Shown here in pieces: positions 1 through 5,095 of a stretch of DNA of 6,420 nt. Source of the DNA: DASVHF01 sp036382695 (GTDB taxonomy: Bacteria; Patescibacteriota; Microgenomatia; Woykebacterales; RBG-16-39-9b); contig DASVHF010000029.1 of assembly GCA_036382695.1 (NCBI GenBank), positions 1 through 6,420 of the forward strand, written 5' to 3'. The translations under genes were made by a program, and so were the position numbers. The notes under the pieces were generated by a model that searched no databases, was not told where the DNA came from, and saw nothing but the letters and a program-made list of their open reading frames with translations. Every line of letters starts with the position of its first letter. The stretch's first letter is position 1.

Positions 1-75
1 GCCCAAAGTAAATCAGTCACGGTAGTCGCCAATACCACGCTCACCGTCAACTTTAGTTTAGTGAAAAGAAGGTAA
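1..75 (+). CDS. C-terminal end of an upstream gene (partial), probably a beta-sandwich domain
   Basis: Frame 1 is open from the left edge to a TAA at 73-75 and encodes 24 residues ending in VNFSLVKRR. The alternating hydrophobic/polar pattern with V-T-V-V-A-N-T-T-L-T-V-N-F resembles the last strands of carboxypeptidase-regulatory-like or other Ig-like beta-sandwich domains of surface proteins. That match is from memory and rests on a very short piece. The stop codon overlaps the Shine-Dalgarno sequence of the cupredoxin gene, whose ATG follows 9 bases later, so the two are probably co-transcribed from a promoter left of the window. Function cannot be assigned from this fragment. Confidence 0.6.
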   Translation, partial: AQSKSVTVVANTTLTVNFSLVKRR

Positions 76-84
76 GGAGCCTTT

Positions 85-477
85 ATGAAAAGATCAGTCG
101 TTTTAACCATCATCTTCGGTCTCATCTTAATAGCGGCTGCCGCCGCTCTCGGCCTAATGATTAAAGAGAAAAGGGAAGGGGAGAAGGTTGCCGCCAAACC
201 CACCCAAGCCCAAGTCGAAATCACCAAGGACGGTTTCAGCCCCGCCACGATCTCTGTCAACAAGGGAGCCACTATTACCTGGACCAATAAGGATACCGCT
301 CCTCACTGGGTAGCCAGCGATCCTCACCCCACTCACACCGGCCTTGCCGGCTTTGACTCTGGAGAAAACACTAGTCAAGGGGAGACCTACTCGTTTACCT
401 TCGAAAAGTCTGGCACCTTTACTTATCACGATGAGCCCAATCCGCTAAAATTCCAGGGGACTGTTATTGTCAAATAA
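85..477 (+). CDS. Membrane-anchored cupredoxin-domain protein lacking the blue-copper Cys/His/Met ligands
   Basis: A 130-residue protein. Residues 5-26 form one hydrophobic segment, either an uncleaved N-terminal anchor or a signal peptide; no lipobox Cys is present. A charged linker (27-42) leads to a plastocyanin/azurin-type beta-sandwich (43-130). Typical family signs are the strand around GATITWTNKD (61-70), the usual first ligand His74, and the C-terminal GTFTYH...GTVIVK strand pair. The ligand loop normally reads like YHCxPHPxM; here Asp116 stands where Cys is expected, Asn119 where His is expected, and there is no Met. A classical type 1 copper site is therefore missing. His74, His81, His84 and His115 could form another metal site, or the domain may be structural. 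The start is set by AAGGAG (74-79), five bases before ATG. It follows the partial upstream gene by 9 bases and is probably in its operon. The cupredoxin fold call is firm; the role in the cell is unknown. Confidence 0.88.
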   Translation: MKRSVVLTIIFGLILIAAAAALGLMIKEKREGEKVAAKPTQAQVEITKDGFSPATISVNKGATITWTNKDTAPHWVASDPHPTHTGLAGFDSGENTSQGETYSFTFEKSGTFTYHDEPNPLKFQGTVIVK

Positions 478-533
478 ATCTATAATTTGTATTTTACACA
501 GAGAAAATTCAAAAATGTGAGTAAAGGTAAACA

Positions 534-573
534 GGCGGGCCCTCTTACGTAAGGTAAGCGAACCCGCCGTTTT
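534..573 (+). terminator. Hairpin terminator between convergent genes
   Basis: GGCGGG (534-539) pairs perfectly with CCCGCC (563-568), an inner CTTAC (544-548) can pair with GTAAG (554-558), and the stem is followed by G-TTTT-C-TT. This fits a factor-independent terminator for the cupredoxin transcript. The opposite strand has a weaker T-rich tail, so it may also serve the convergent gene ending at 594. The rest of 478-593 shows no gene. Confidence 0.65.
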
Positions 574-593
574 CTTGGGCTAGTCCCGTAGTT

Positions 594-878
594 CTATGGA
601 GAACAGGGTAGGATTTCGAAGTCCACGATCGGAACGGCACCACCGTCGAACCTGATCCTGTCCCACTCTCCATTGTGGGAGCGGACGGTGAACGTTGGAA
701 TGTCACCGTTGGTCAAGGTGACAATCTCGCCGTTCGGCCGCTCGTACTGCAAGTAGCAGGCCATCCCTTGCGGGAAAGTTACTTCTTGCGGCTGGGTGTT
801 AGCCGAGGCAGCAGAAGCAGTGAAGATGCTGCCGAGCAACACCAACGCTGCGATTGTACTAATAAAAAGGTTTCTCAC
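594..878 (-). CDS. Small secreted protein of unknown function (94 aa, GTG start)
   Basis: I do not recognise this family. The 94-residue product begins with a clear Sec signal peptide: Arg2, hydrophobic core at 4-19, then A-x-A sites at 21-23 and 24-26. Cleavage after Ala23 or Ala26 leaves a mature protein of about 70 residues. The mature part has two cysteines, Cys41 and Cys92, that could form a disulfide across the chain. It also has alternating-hydrophobicity stretches (31-34, 52-56, 62-66, 83-90) suggesting a small beta-rich fold. The GTG start (876-878) is supported by a GGAGG Shine-Dalgarno site five bases upstream on the minus strand, and by a consensus sigma70 promoter giving a leader of roughly 33 bases. 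A hand count of 661-720 gives 34 of 60 G/C, well above the core genes here, which may point to acquisition or a different codon-use class. It is transcribed toward the cupredoxin gene and away from guaA. The coding call is strong because signal peptide, RBS and promoter agree. Confidence 0.82.
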   Translation of the reverse strand: MRNLFISTIAALVLLGSIFTASAASANTQPQEVTFPQGMACYLQYERPNGEIVTLTNGDIPTFTVRSHNGEWDRIRFDGGAVPIVDFEILPCSP

Positions 879-917
879 CGTTTCCTCCCATTAACTAGTG
901 TCTGTCCGATGTAAGGG

Positions 918-946
918 ATTATATAATAACTATAGGTTGATGTCAA
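918..946 (-). promoter_or_regulatory. Consensus sigma70 promoter of the small secreted protein gene
   Basis: Read on the minus strand, TTGACA (946-941) and TATAAT (923-918) are both perfect consensus hexamers separated by exactly 17 bases. Transcription should start near 911, leaving about 33 bases before the GTG, with GGAGG well placed. This predicts strong expression of the gene at 594-878. Confidence 0.88.
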
Positions 947-957
947 CATAGAACTAG

Positions 958-1030
958 ATTTAGTTTGGAAGTGCTCAAGAGCGAAGTGATTCAAGAACCG
1001 AGAGTAACTAGCGTAACTAAATATTGAGCA
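958..1030. repeat. Interlocked inverted repeats in the divergent intergenic region
   Basis: ATTTAGTT (958-965) is the exact reverse complement of AACTAAAT (1015-1022), and TGCTCAA (972-978) is the exact reverse complement of TTGAGCA (1024-1030). The arms interleave in the order A-B-A'-B'. The stretch also has the direct repeats GTAACTA (1004-1010, 1013-1019) and CCGAGAGTA (998-1006, 1075-1083), plus several CGAAG-like words between 982 and 1106. It lies between the two divergent promoters and outside both predicted transcripts, so it is more likely a DNA-level element or a degenerate repeat than a leader RNA. No gene is seen in 879-1132. Confidence 0.55.
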
Positions 1031-1093
1031 TAACGAAAGTATTAGATACGAAGAGTGGTTAGGCAGCGCAGCGTCCGAGAGTAGTGAGAAATC

Positions 1094-1124
1094 TTGTATT
1101 TCGAAGTACGGAGGATGATATAAT
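1094..1124 (+). promoter_or_regulatory. guaA promoter with extended -10 (leaderless start)
   Basis: TATAAT (1119-1124) is preceded by TG plus one base (1116-1118), an extended -10. A possible -35, TTGTAT (1094-1099), lies at a long 19-base spacing and may contribute little. The predicted transcription start is 1131, two bases before the guaA ATG, and no Shine-Dalgarno site can fit. An in-frame TAA (1121-1123) lies inside the -10, so no upstream start codon is possible. Confidence 0.75.
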
Positions 1125-1128
1125 CCTC
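1111..1128. promoter_or_regulatory. Dyad symmetry centred on the guaA -10 box (possible operator)
   Basis: GAGGAT (1111-1116) and ATCCTC (1123-1128) are perfect inverted repeats with a six-base centre, GATATA, and together they enclose the -10 hexamer. A dimeric repressor bound here would block the promoter. No regulator gene is in the window, so the operator role is inference. Confidence 0.4.
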
Positions 1129-1132
1129 TCAA

Positions 1133-2650
1133 ATGATCGCAATAATTGATTTTGGTAGCCAATATACCCATTTAATCAGTAGAAGACTTAGACAGCTTGG
1201 GACTCGGGCAGAAATTTTTCCGCCAGGAATGCGACTTTCCCAAATAGCATTTATAAAGGGTATTATTCTATCAGGTGGTCCTGCGTCAGTTTACGATAGA
1301 AAATCATTGAAGACTCCGGTATCAAACCTAAAAAACGATAAACCTATTCTAGGGATTTGCTACGGCCATCAATATCTAGCCAAATTTTTGGGTGGGGAGG
1401 TGGAAGTGGGGACTACTCACGAATATGGCCGGGAAACAATCGAAATTGCTAACTGTAGCCCACTTTTTGCCAGTTTAAATAAACACCAAAAGGTTTGGCT
1501 TTCCCATGGTGATCAGGTAACAAAATTACCGGCCGGCTTCAAAAAAATAGCTTCTTCCAAAAATTGCGAATTTGCCGCTTACGAAAACGGCCAGATCTTC
1601 GGTCTTCAGTTTCACCCCGAAGTAGTCCACACAGAGAACGGCATTAAAATTCTAGAAAATTTCATTGGGATTTGTAGCGAAGAGAGAAACTGGCAGTTAG
1701 AAAACCAGATTGCTAAAATTGTCGACGAAGTAAAAACAATAGTAGGAAAGGATAAAGTCTTAATTGCTGTATCTGGCGGCGTAGATTCGCTAGTTGCAGC
1801 TACGTTAATTCACAATGCAATTGGTAGACAACTGCATCCAGTCTTTGTTGATAGTGGATTGCTGAGAAAAAATGAAGCTGGCGAAGTAAGAGAATTGTTT
1901 AAACGGCTAAAGTTCTACAACTTCCATTTTGTAGACGCGAGCAAACTGTTTTTGGGCCGGTTAAAAGGTGTAGTCGATCCGGAGAAGAAACGCAGGCTAA
2001 TCGGCAAAACCTTTATCGAAGTTTTTACCAAAGAAGGCGAGCGGTTGGGCAAAAAAGAGAAAATTCGCTTTTTAGCCCAAGGAACGATTTATCCAGACCG
2101 GATCGAATCTGCTGCCGCTTCGCAGCAGGCGGAAAAAATAAAATCGCACCATAATCTAATAATTCCCAAGGGGACAAAATTTAAGGTTATTGAGCCATTA
2201 GCCGAGTTTTATAAGGACGAAGTGCGGGAAATCGGGCAGGCTCTCGGCTTGCCGCTGGATCGGCTCTGGCGCCATCCTTTTCCCGGGCCAGGCTTGGCGG
2301 TGCGGATTTTGGGGGAAGTAACTAAGAAGCAGTTGGCGGTTTTGCGGGAAGCGGATGCAATTTTTATCGACGAACTTCAAAAATCCAGACTTTATGATCA
2401 GATCTGGCAGGCGTTTGCCGTTTTGCTGCCAGTGAAAAGTGTCGGCGTGATGGGAGATGCGCGCACTTACGAATACCTGGTTTCCCTGCGGGCGGTAACC
2501 AGTGTCGATGGAATGACGGCTGATTGGTTCAAAATGCCCCACGAAGTTTTAGAAAAAATTTCTTCGCGAATTGTTAATGAAGTGGCTGGCGTCAATCGAG
2601 TTGTCTACGACATCACCCAAAAACCCCCAGCGACGATTGAATATGAATAA
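1133..2650 (+). CDS. guaA: GMP synthase (glutamine-hydrolysing)
   Basis: Converts XMP to GMP using ATP and glutamine, the last step of GMP synthesis in the cytoplasm. At 505 residues it is full length for the single-chain bacterial enzyme (about 510-525). The N-terminal class I glutamine amidotransferase domain (1-180) has the oxyanion region SGGP (47-50), nucleophile Cys76 in GICYGHQ, and catalytic His161 and Glu163 in FHPEV. The ATP-pyrophosphatase domain (from about 195) carries the P-loop SGGVDS (214-219), the LAQGTIYPDRIES segment (314-326) and HPFPGPG (381-387). The C-terminal dimerisation domain ends in KPPATIEYE, the conserved substrate-loop tail. No catalytic residue is missing. It is a single-gene unit with its own promoter. 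The ATG lies two bases from the predicted transcription start, and the preceding in-frame codons hit a stop, so the start is forced and translation is probably leaderless. Codon use is AT-rich (21 of 60 G/C at 1681-1740). Confidence 0.98.
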   Translation: MIAIIDFGSQYTHLISRRLRQLGTRAEIFPPGMRLSQIAFIKGIILSGGPASVYDRKSLKTPVSNLKNDKPILGICYGHQYLAKFLGGEVEVGTTHEYGRETIEIANCSPLFASLNKHQKVWLSHGDQVTKLPAGFKKIASSKNCEFAAYENGQIFGLQFHPEVVHTENGIKILENFIGICSEERNWQLENQIAKIVDEVKTIVGKDKVLIAVSGGVDSLVAATLIHNAIGRQLHPVFVDSGLLRKNEAGEVRELFKRLKFYNFHFVDASKLFLGRLKGVVDPEKKRRLIGKTFIEVFTKEGERLGKKEKIRFLAQGTIYPDRIESAAASQQAEKIKSHHNLIIPKGTKFKVIEPLAEFYKDEVREIGQALGLPLDRLWRHPFPGPGLAVRILGEVTKKQLAVLREADAIFIDELQKSRLYDQIWQAFAVLLPVKSVGVMGDARTYEYLVSLRAVTSVDGMTADWFKMPHEVLEKISSRIVNEVAGVNRVVYDITQKPPATIEYE

Positions 2651-2695
2651 CATTTAGTTCCCACCCTTGGCAGCCTGGCAGCAATGAATAATTTG

Positions 2696-2722
2696 TTCAC
2701 ACCCCCGAGGTGTGAATACACC
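2696..2722. promoter_or_regulatory. Overlapping inverted repeats upstream of the HAD gene (operator or guaA terminator stem)
   Basis: TTCACACC (2696-2703) and GGTGTGAA (2709-2716) form a perfect 8-base inverted repeat around a five-base centre. The right arm also forms a second dyad, GGTGT (2709-2713) with ACACC (2718-2722). The element covers the -35 region of the HAD promoter. No T-tract follows, so it is a poor intrinsic terminator for guaA and a better operator candidate. Nothing else is recognised in 2651-2741. Confidence 0.45.
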
Positions 2723-2726
2723 TGTG

Positions 2727-2735
2727 TGGTACAAT
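2727..2735 (+). promoter_or_regulatory. Extended -10 promoter of the HAD gene (leaderless start)
   Basis: TGG-TACAAT is an extended -10 motif; TACAAT occupies 2730-2735. No convincing -35 is seen at 16-18 bases upstream. With the last T at -7, transcription would start exactly on the A of the ATG at 2742, giving a fully leaderless message. Confidence 0.65.
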
Positions 2736-2741
2736 AAGCGT

Positions 2742-3524
2742 ATGATAACACCTGAAAACGCAGGAAAAGGAATAGAACCATTAAGAGGAAATAGTATAGT
2801 TTTTGATTGGGGGAATACCCTGGTATTTGATCCCTTCGATGCCCTATCACCAAAAGTATCAGAGCGTGCTGTCGTTATTGCTCGCGATTCATTTAATATT
2901 TCATTAAACGCAGAGGCCTTTTTACAAACTTGGAGCGAGGCAAACTCAAATTTGAACTTTCAATTTGCCTCTCATTTCTCACAAGAGGAACCGTGGATAC
3001 AGGCAGGATTGAAAGGTGCGGGCGTCCCTGATGACGTCAGGGTTTTATTAGGACCCCAAATTCTTGCTGAGTATAGAAAGGGTTTTAAGGAGTTATTAGA
3101 GCAAGATACGGGAAAAACTGAATTAAGACAGACATTAGAAGAATTGCGTAACCGTGGCAAGCATTTAGCAGTTCTGTCAAACGATAGAAGCTTTACTCCG
3201 CGCGCAACTCTTACATGGTTAGGAATCGTTGACCTTTTCGATCACTTTTTAACATCCGAAGAAATCGGCTTTGAGAAGCCAGACCCAAGAGTTTTTGAAG
3301 TAGCATCGGAGCGTTTTAGCAGACCAATTTCAGATGTAATATACGTTGGCGATGATCCTATTAGGGATATTCAGTGTGCCCACAATGCTGGAGCAAAAGC
3401 AATTCTATATTTTCCGCCAGAACAATACAGATCGTCAAAAGGCTGGCGAGACTATTCACAATCTCCTGACAAAGAGGACCGCCGCGTAGAACGATTTGCT
3501 GATTTGTTGAAAGTAATTGCTTAA
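2742..3524 (+). CDS. HAD-superfamily hydrolase (class IA-like) with a DxG motif I
   Basis: A 260-residue cytoplasmic protein with the four HAD motifs: I, FDWGNTL (Asp22 nucleophile); II, VLSND (Ser146); III, FEKPDP (Lys179); IV, YVGDDPIRD (Asp204, Asp205, Asp209 for Mg2+). The helical stretch between motifs I and II (about 35-135) matches a C1-type cap as in class IA enzymes. The second motif I Asp, the usual general acid/base, is Gly24. A D-x-G-N motif also occurs in E. coli YihX, which is a sugar-phosphate phosphatase, so activity is not excluded; the substrate cannot be named. The frame stays open upstream to a GTG at 2712, but that codon lies before the promoter and lacks an RBS. ATG 2742 coincides with the predicted transcription start and leaves a short N-terminal tail before motif I, so I prefer it. 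It is transcribed alone, 91 bases after guaA. Confidence 0.9.
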   Translation: MITPENAGKGIEPLRGNSIVFDWGNTLVFDPFDALSPKVSERAVVIARDSFNISLNAEAFLQTWSEANSNLNFQFASHFSQEEPWIQAGLKGAGVPDDVRVLLGPQILAEYRKGFKELLEQDTGKTELRQTLEELRNRGKHLAVLSNDRSFTPRATLTWLGIVDLFDHFLTSEEIGFEKPDPRVFEVASERFSRPISDVIYVGDDPIRDIQCAHNAGAKAILYFPPEQYRSSKGWRDYSQSPDKEDRRVERFADLLKVIA

Positions 3525-3531
3525 TTTATTT

Positions 3532-3540
3532 TGATATATT
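3532..3540 (+). promoter_or_regulatory. Possible extended -10 for the intergenic RNA
   Basis: TGA-TATATT lies just after the HAD stop codon and would start transcription near 3547, in front of the structured region. The only nearby -35-like word, TTGAAA (3507-3512), is 22 bases away, which is too far. AT-rich sequence makes such matches common, so this is weak. Confidence 0.3.
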
Positions 3541-3546
3541 AAAAAC

Positions 3547-3842
3547 GGGTTCAGTTTTTTCTCGAAACCACTTTTTTTGTGGCGCAATCAGACAGTTGAA
3601 AGTGATTTCTAACTGAGTCTACTGGTTTGCGCCGTTAAATTTAAAAGTTCTTTAAAAATTTTTTTGCGTTCTTTTTTGGTCTCCGCAGGCGACAACGAGC
3701 TTATGTTAATAAGGCTCGAATTTCTTTAAGAACGTTCCTCCAATCCTAAGCAAATCTCAAAGAGGTTTTAGTGCGAAGCACGCAGGCCTCAAAGAGGTCT
3801 ATTTAGGAGAAGAAACGACCTAGTAATAAGTCGTTTTTCTTT
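3547..3842 (+). ncRNA. Putative structured non-coding RNA, three folded domains plus terminator
   Basis: No ORF is credible in 3525-3869, but hand folding gives a dense set of pairings. Domain A: GGCGCAA (3581-3587) pairs with TTGCGCC (3627-3633), then CAGTT (3593-3597) with AACTG (3611-3615) and GAAA with TTTC around a GTGA (GNRA-type) loop. Domain B: CGTTCTT (3667-3673) with AAGAACG (3728-3734) closes two hairpins, one at 3679-3693 and a strong one joining 3696-3704 with 3709-3718 (one bulge). Domain C: TCCTAA (3744-3749) with TTAGGA (3803-3808) closes three hairpins at 3752-3768, 3771-3781 and 3785-3799, a four-way junction. An intrinsic terminator follows at once. It does not match tmRNA, RNase P RNA, 6S, SRP RNA or a tRNA by the motifs I know. 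An AT-rich linker (3635-3665) could divide it into two transcripts. The alternative is a long 3' UTR of the HAD gene. The fold is by eye only. Confidence 0.45.
3813..3842 (+). terminator. Intrinsic terminator just upstream of the dprA promoter
   Basis: AAACGAC (3813-3819) pairs perfectly with GTCGTTT (3830-3836) around a 10-base loop, and T-rich sequence (TTTTTCTTT, 3834-3842) continues from the stem. It would end a plus-strand transcript from the preceding intergenic region or HAD gene, and it insulates dprA. Confidence 0.75.
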
Positions 3843-3862
3843 GATTAAAATTATTATATAAT
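3834..3862 (+). promoter_or_regulatory. dprA promoter (leaderless start)
   Basis: TATAAT at 3857-3862 is a perfect -10. The only -35 at 17-base spacing is the T-rich 3834-3839, inside the terminator tail, so the -35 is weak. Transcription should begin at 3869, one base before the ATG. There is no Shine-Dalgarno site, and an in-frame TAA at 3846-3848 with no start codon in between fixes the start. Confidence 0.68.
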
Positions 3863-3869
3863 CAGTTCC

Positions 3870-4970
3870 ATGAAATCTGACCTTCCCTTTTATATTGCGC
3901 TTGCCGCGGCGCCGGGAGTAGGACCGGTGAGGTTTAAGGTCCTCCTAAAACACTTCAAGAAAGCAGAAAACGTCTGGAAAGCAGATGAAAAAACGCTAGA
4001 AAAAATCCTCACGCCAGCCTTATTTAAACAGTTCGTTCAATTTAGAAAAAGTTTCGACATAGAAAGCTATTTTTATAAAATTGGCAAACTAAATATTAAA
4101 GTGATAACACTCGACGATGAAAATTATCCAAAGTTACTGAAAGAAATTCCAGATGCACCGCCGGTTTTGTATGTGAAAGGTGAGTTGCCGAGTGGGTTGG
4201 AATCGGAGTTGAAACCAAGAACCATTGCCGTAGTAGGGGCAAGGAAAATGACTTCTTATGGTAAGGAAGTAACCGAGATTTTGGTTCGAGATTTGGTTGC
4301 AGCCGGTTTTATAGTTGTTTCTGGACTAGCGCGTGGAGTTGATTCTTATTCCCATCGAGTGACTATCGGAAACGGTGGCAAAACAATCGCGGTGCTAGGT
4401 GGAGGAGTTGATGTGATCTATCCGCAAGAAAATGCAGCATTGGCCGCTGAAATTGCAGACGGGCACGGAGCTGTTATTAGTGAATTCCCAATTGGTATGC
4501 AGTCTATTCCGGGCAATTTCCCGGCCAGGAATAGGATTATTAGCGGACTTTCTCTTGGAGTGCTAGTGACAGAGGCGGGGGGAGAGAGTGGTTCTTTGAT
4601 TACAGCTGGTTGTGCTGGTGAGCAGGGCAGAGAAGTTTTCGCTGTTGCCGGACCGATGTATTCAAAACTTGCCAAGGGCCCGGCACAACTTATTAAACAA
4701 GGCGCGAAATTGGTGATGAATGTCGAGGATATATTGGAAGAACTACAATTAGAGTTAGGTGTCAAGAGTCAAGTGTCAAGTGAGGTAAAAGCTGATTCGG
4801 CTGAAGAGCAAATAATTCTCGATTTAATAATAGACGGGCCGGTTCATATTGATGAAATCACGCGAGTGTCAAAGCTACCAGCCTCAAAAGTAGGTTCCAT
4901 CCTTTCCTTGATGGAAATAAAAGGTCTGGTCAAATCCCTCGGTTCCGGTTCGTATTTCCTCAACCGTTAA
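3870..4970 (+). CDS. dprA: DNA processing protein DprA/Smf
   Basis: DprA binds incoming single-stranded DNA during natural transformation and loads RecA; it acts in the cytoplasm. The 366-residue protein has the full architecture. An N-terminal helical SAM/HhH-like region (1-75) is followed by the Rossmann-like DprA core (about 80-290) with VGARKMTSYG (122-131), SGLARGVD (151-158), GGGVDVIYP (177-185), NFPARNRIISGLS (216-228) and SGSLITA (240-246). After a linker (292-312) comes a C-terminal winged-helix domain (313-364), which many but not all DprA proteins have. The linker DNA contains a tandem 7-base repeat. The start ATG is forced by an in-frame stop upstream and appears leaderless. No other competence gene is adjacent; the structured intergenic RNA and its terminator precede it. 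Early codons are very AT-rich (18 of 60 G/C at 4081-4140). Family assignment is firm; use in DNA uptake rather than recombination alone is inferred from the family. Confidence 0.97.
   Translation: MKSDLPFYIALAAAPGVGPVRFKVLLKHFKKAENVWKADEKTLEKILTPALFKQFVQFRKSFDIESYFYKIGKLNIKVITLDDENYPKLLKEIPDAPPVLYVKGELPSGLESELKPRTIAVVGARKMTSYGKEVTEILVRDLVAAGFIVVSGLARGVDSYSHRVTIGNGGKTIAVLGGGVDVIYPQENAALAAEIADGHGAVISEFPIGMQSIPGNFPARNRIISGLSLGVLVTEAGGESGSLITAGCAGEQGREVFAVAGPMYSKLAKGPAQLIKQGAKLVMNVEDILEELQLELGVKSQVSSEVKADSAEEQIILDLIIDGPVHIDEITRVSKLPASKVGSILSLMEIKGLVKSLGSGSYFLNR
4754..4781 (+). repeat. Tandem heptamer repeat in the dprA linker
   Basis: GTCAAGA (4761-4767), GTCAAGT (4768-4774) and GTCAAGT (4775-4781) are consecutive 7-base units, preceded by a degenerate unit GTTAGGT (4754-4760). 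Three units make 21 bases, so the reading frame is kept and each unit is read in a different frame (VKSQVSS). It lies in the flexible linker between the DprA core and the winged helix. Confidence 0.75.
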
Positions 4971-5025
4971 TTTAAATCCAACCACATATTTATGGCTAAA
5001 CCATCCTACACTACATCTTATAGTA

Positions 5026-5054
5026 TTGACTTTTAGGGTATTTTCAGGTATAAT
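5026..5054 (+). promoter_or_regulatory. sigma70 promoter of the SPFH gene
   Basis: TTGACT (5026-5031) and TATAAT (5049-5054) are 17 bases apart, close to perfect consensus. Transcription should start near 5061, giving a leader of about 50 bases before the ATG at 5111. Sequence 4971-5025 shows no gene and no convincing dprA terminator. Confidence 0.85.
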
Positions 5055-5075
5055 TTTGCACAACAAGTTAATAGC

Positions 5076-5095
5076 CTAGGGCACCAATGCCTTAG
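5076..5095 (+). promoter_or_regulatory. Leader hairpin next to the SPFH ribosome binding site
   Basis: CTAGGGCA (5076-5083) pairs with TGCCTTAG (5088-5095), eight pairs with one G-U, around a CCAA loop. The stem ends directly against the purine-rich Shine-Dalgarno region (GAGG 5095-5098; AGGGG 5101-5105). It could stabilise the short leader or modulate initiation. This is seen by eye only. Confidence 0.45.

Noticed and set aside
958..1030. Riboswitch or T-box leader for guaA
   Set aside because: The guaA promoter lies downstream of the repeats and the transcript is predicted to be leaderless, so this sequence would not be in the guaA mRNA. No purine-riboswitch or T-box core motif is seen.
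875..1171. 98-codon minus-strand frame across the divergent intergenic region
   Set aside because: It runs over both divergent promoters and the start of guaA, has no ribosome binding site, and its product shows no recognisable domain.
2712..2741. GTG at 2712 as an upstream start for the HAD gene
   Set aside because: It lies upstream of the extended -10 at 2727-2735 and has no Shine-Dalgarno site. ATG 2742 sits at the predicted transcription start.
3547..3842. tmRNA, RNase P RNA, 6S, SRP RNA or tRNA in the dprA upstream region
   Set aside because: No CCA-type tRNA-like end, no P4-like RNase P core, no SRP GGAAG-type loop, and triloops of 3 bases that do not fit tRNA arms.
4992..5004. ATGG-CTAAA-CCAT hairpin as dprA terminator
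   Set aside because: Only four pairs and no T-tract follows, so it is not convincing.
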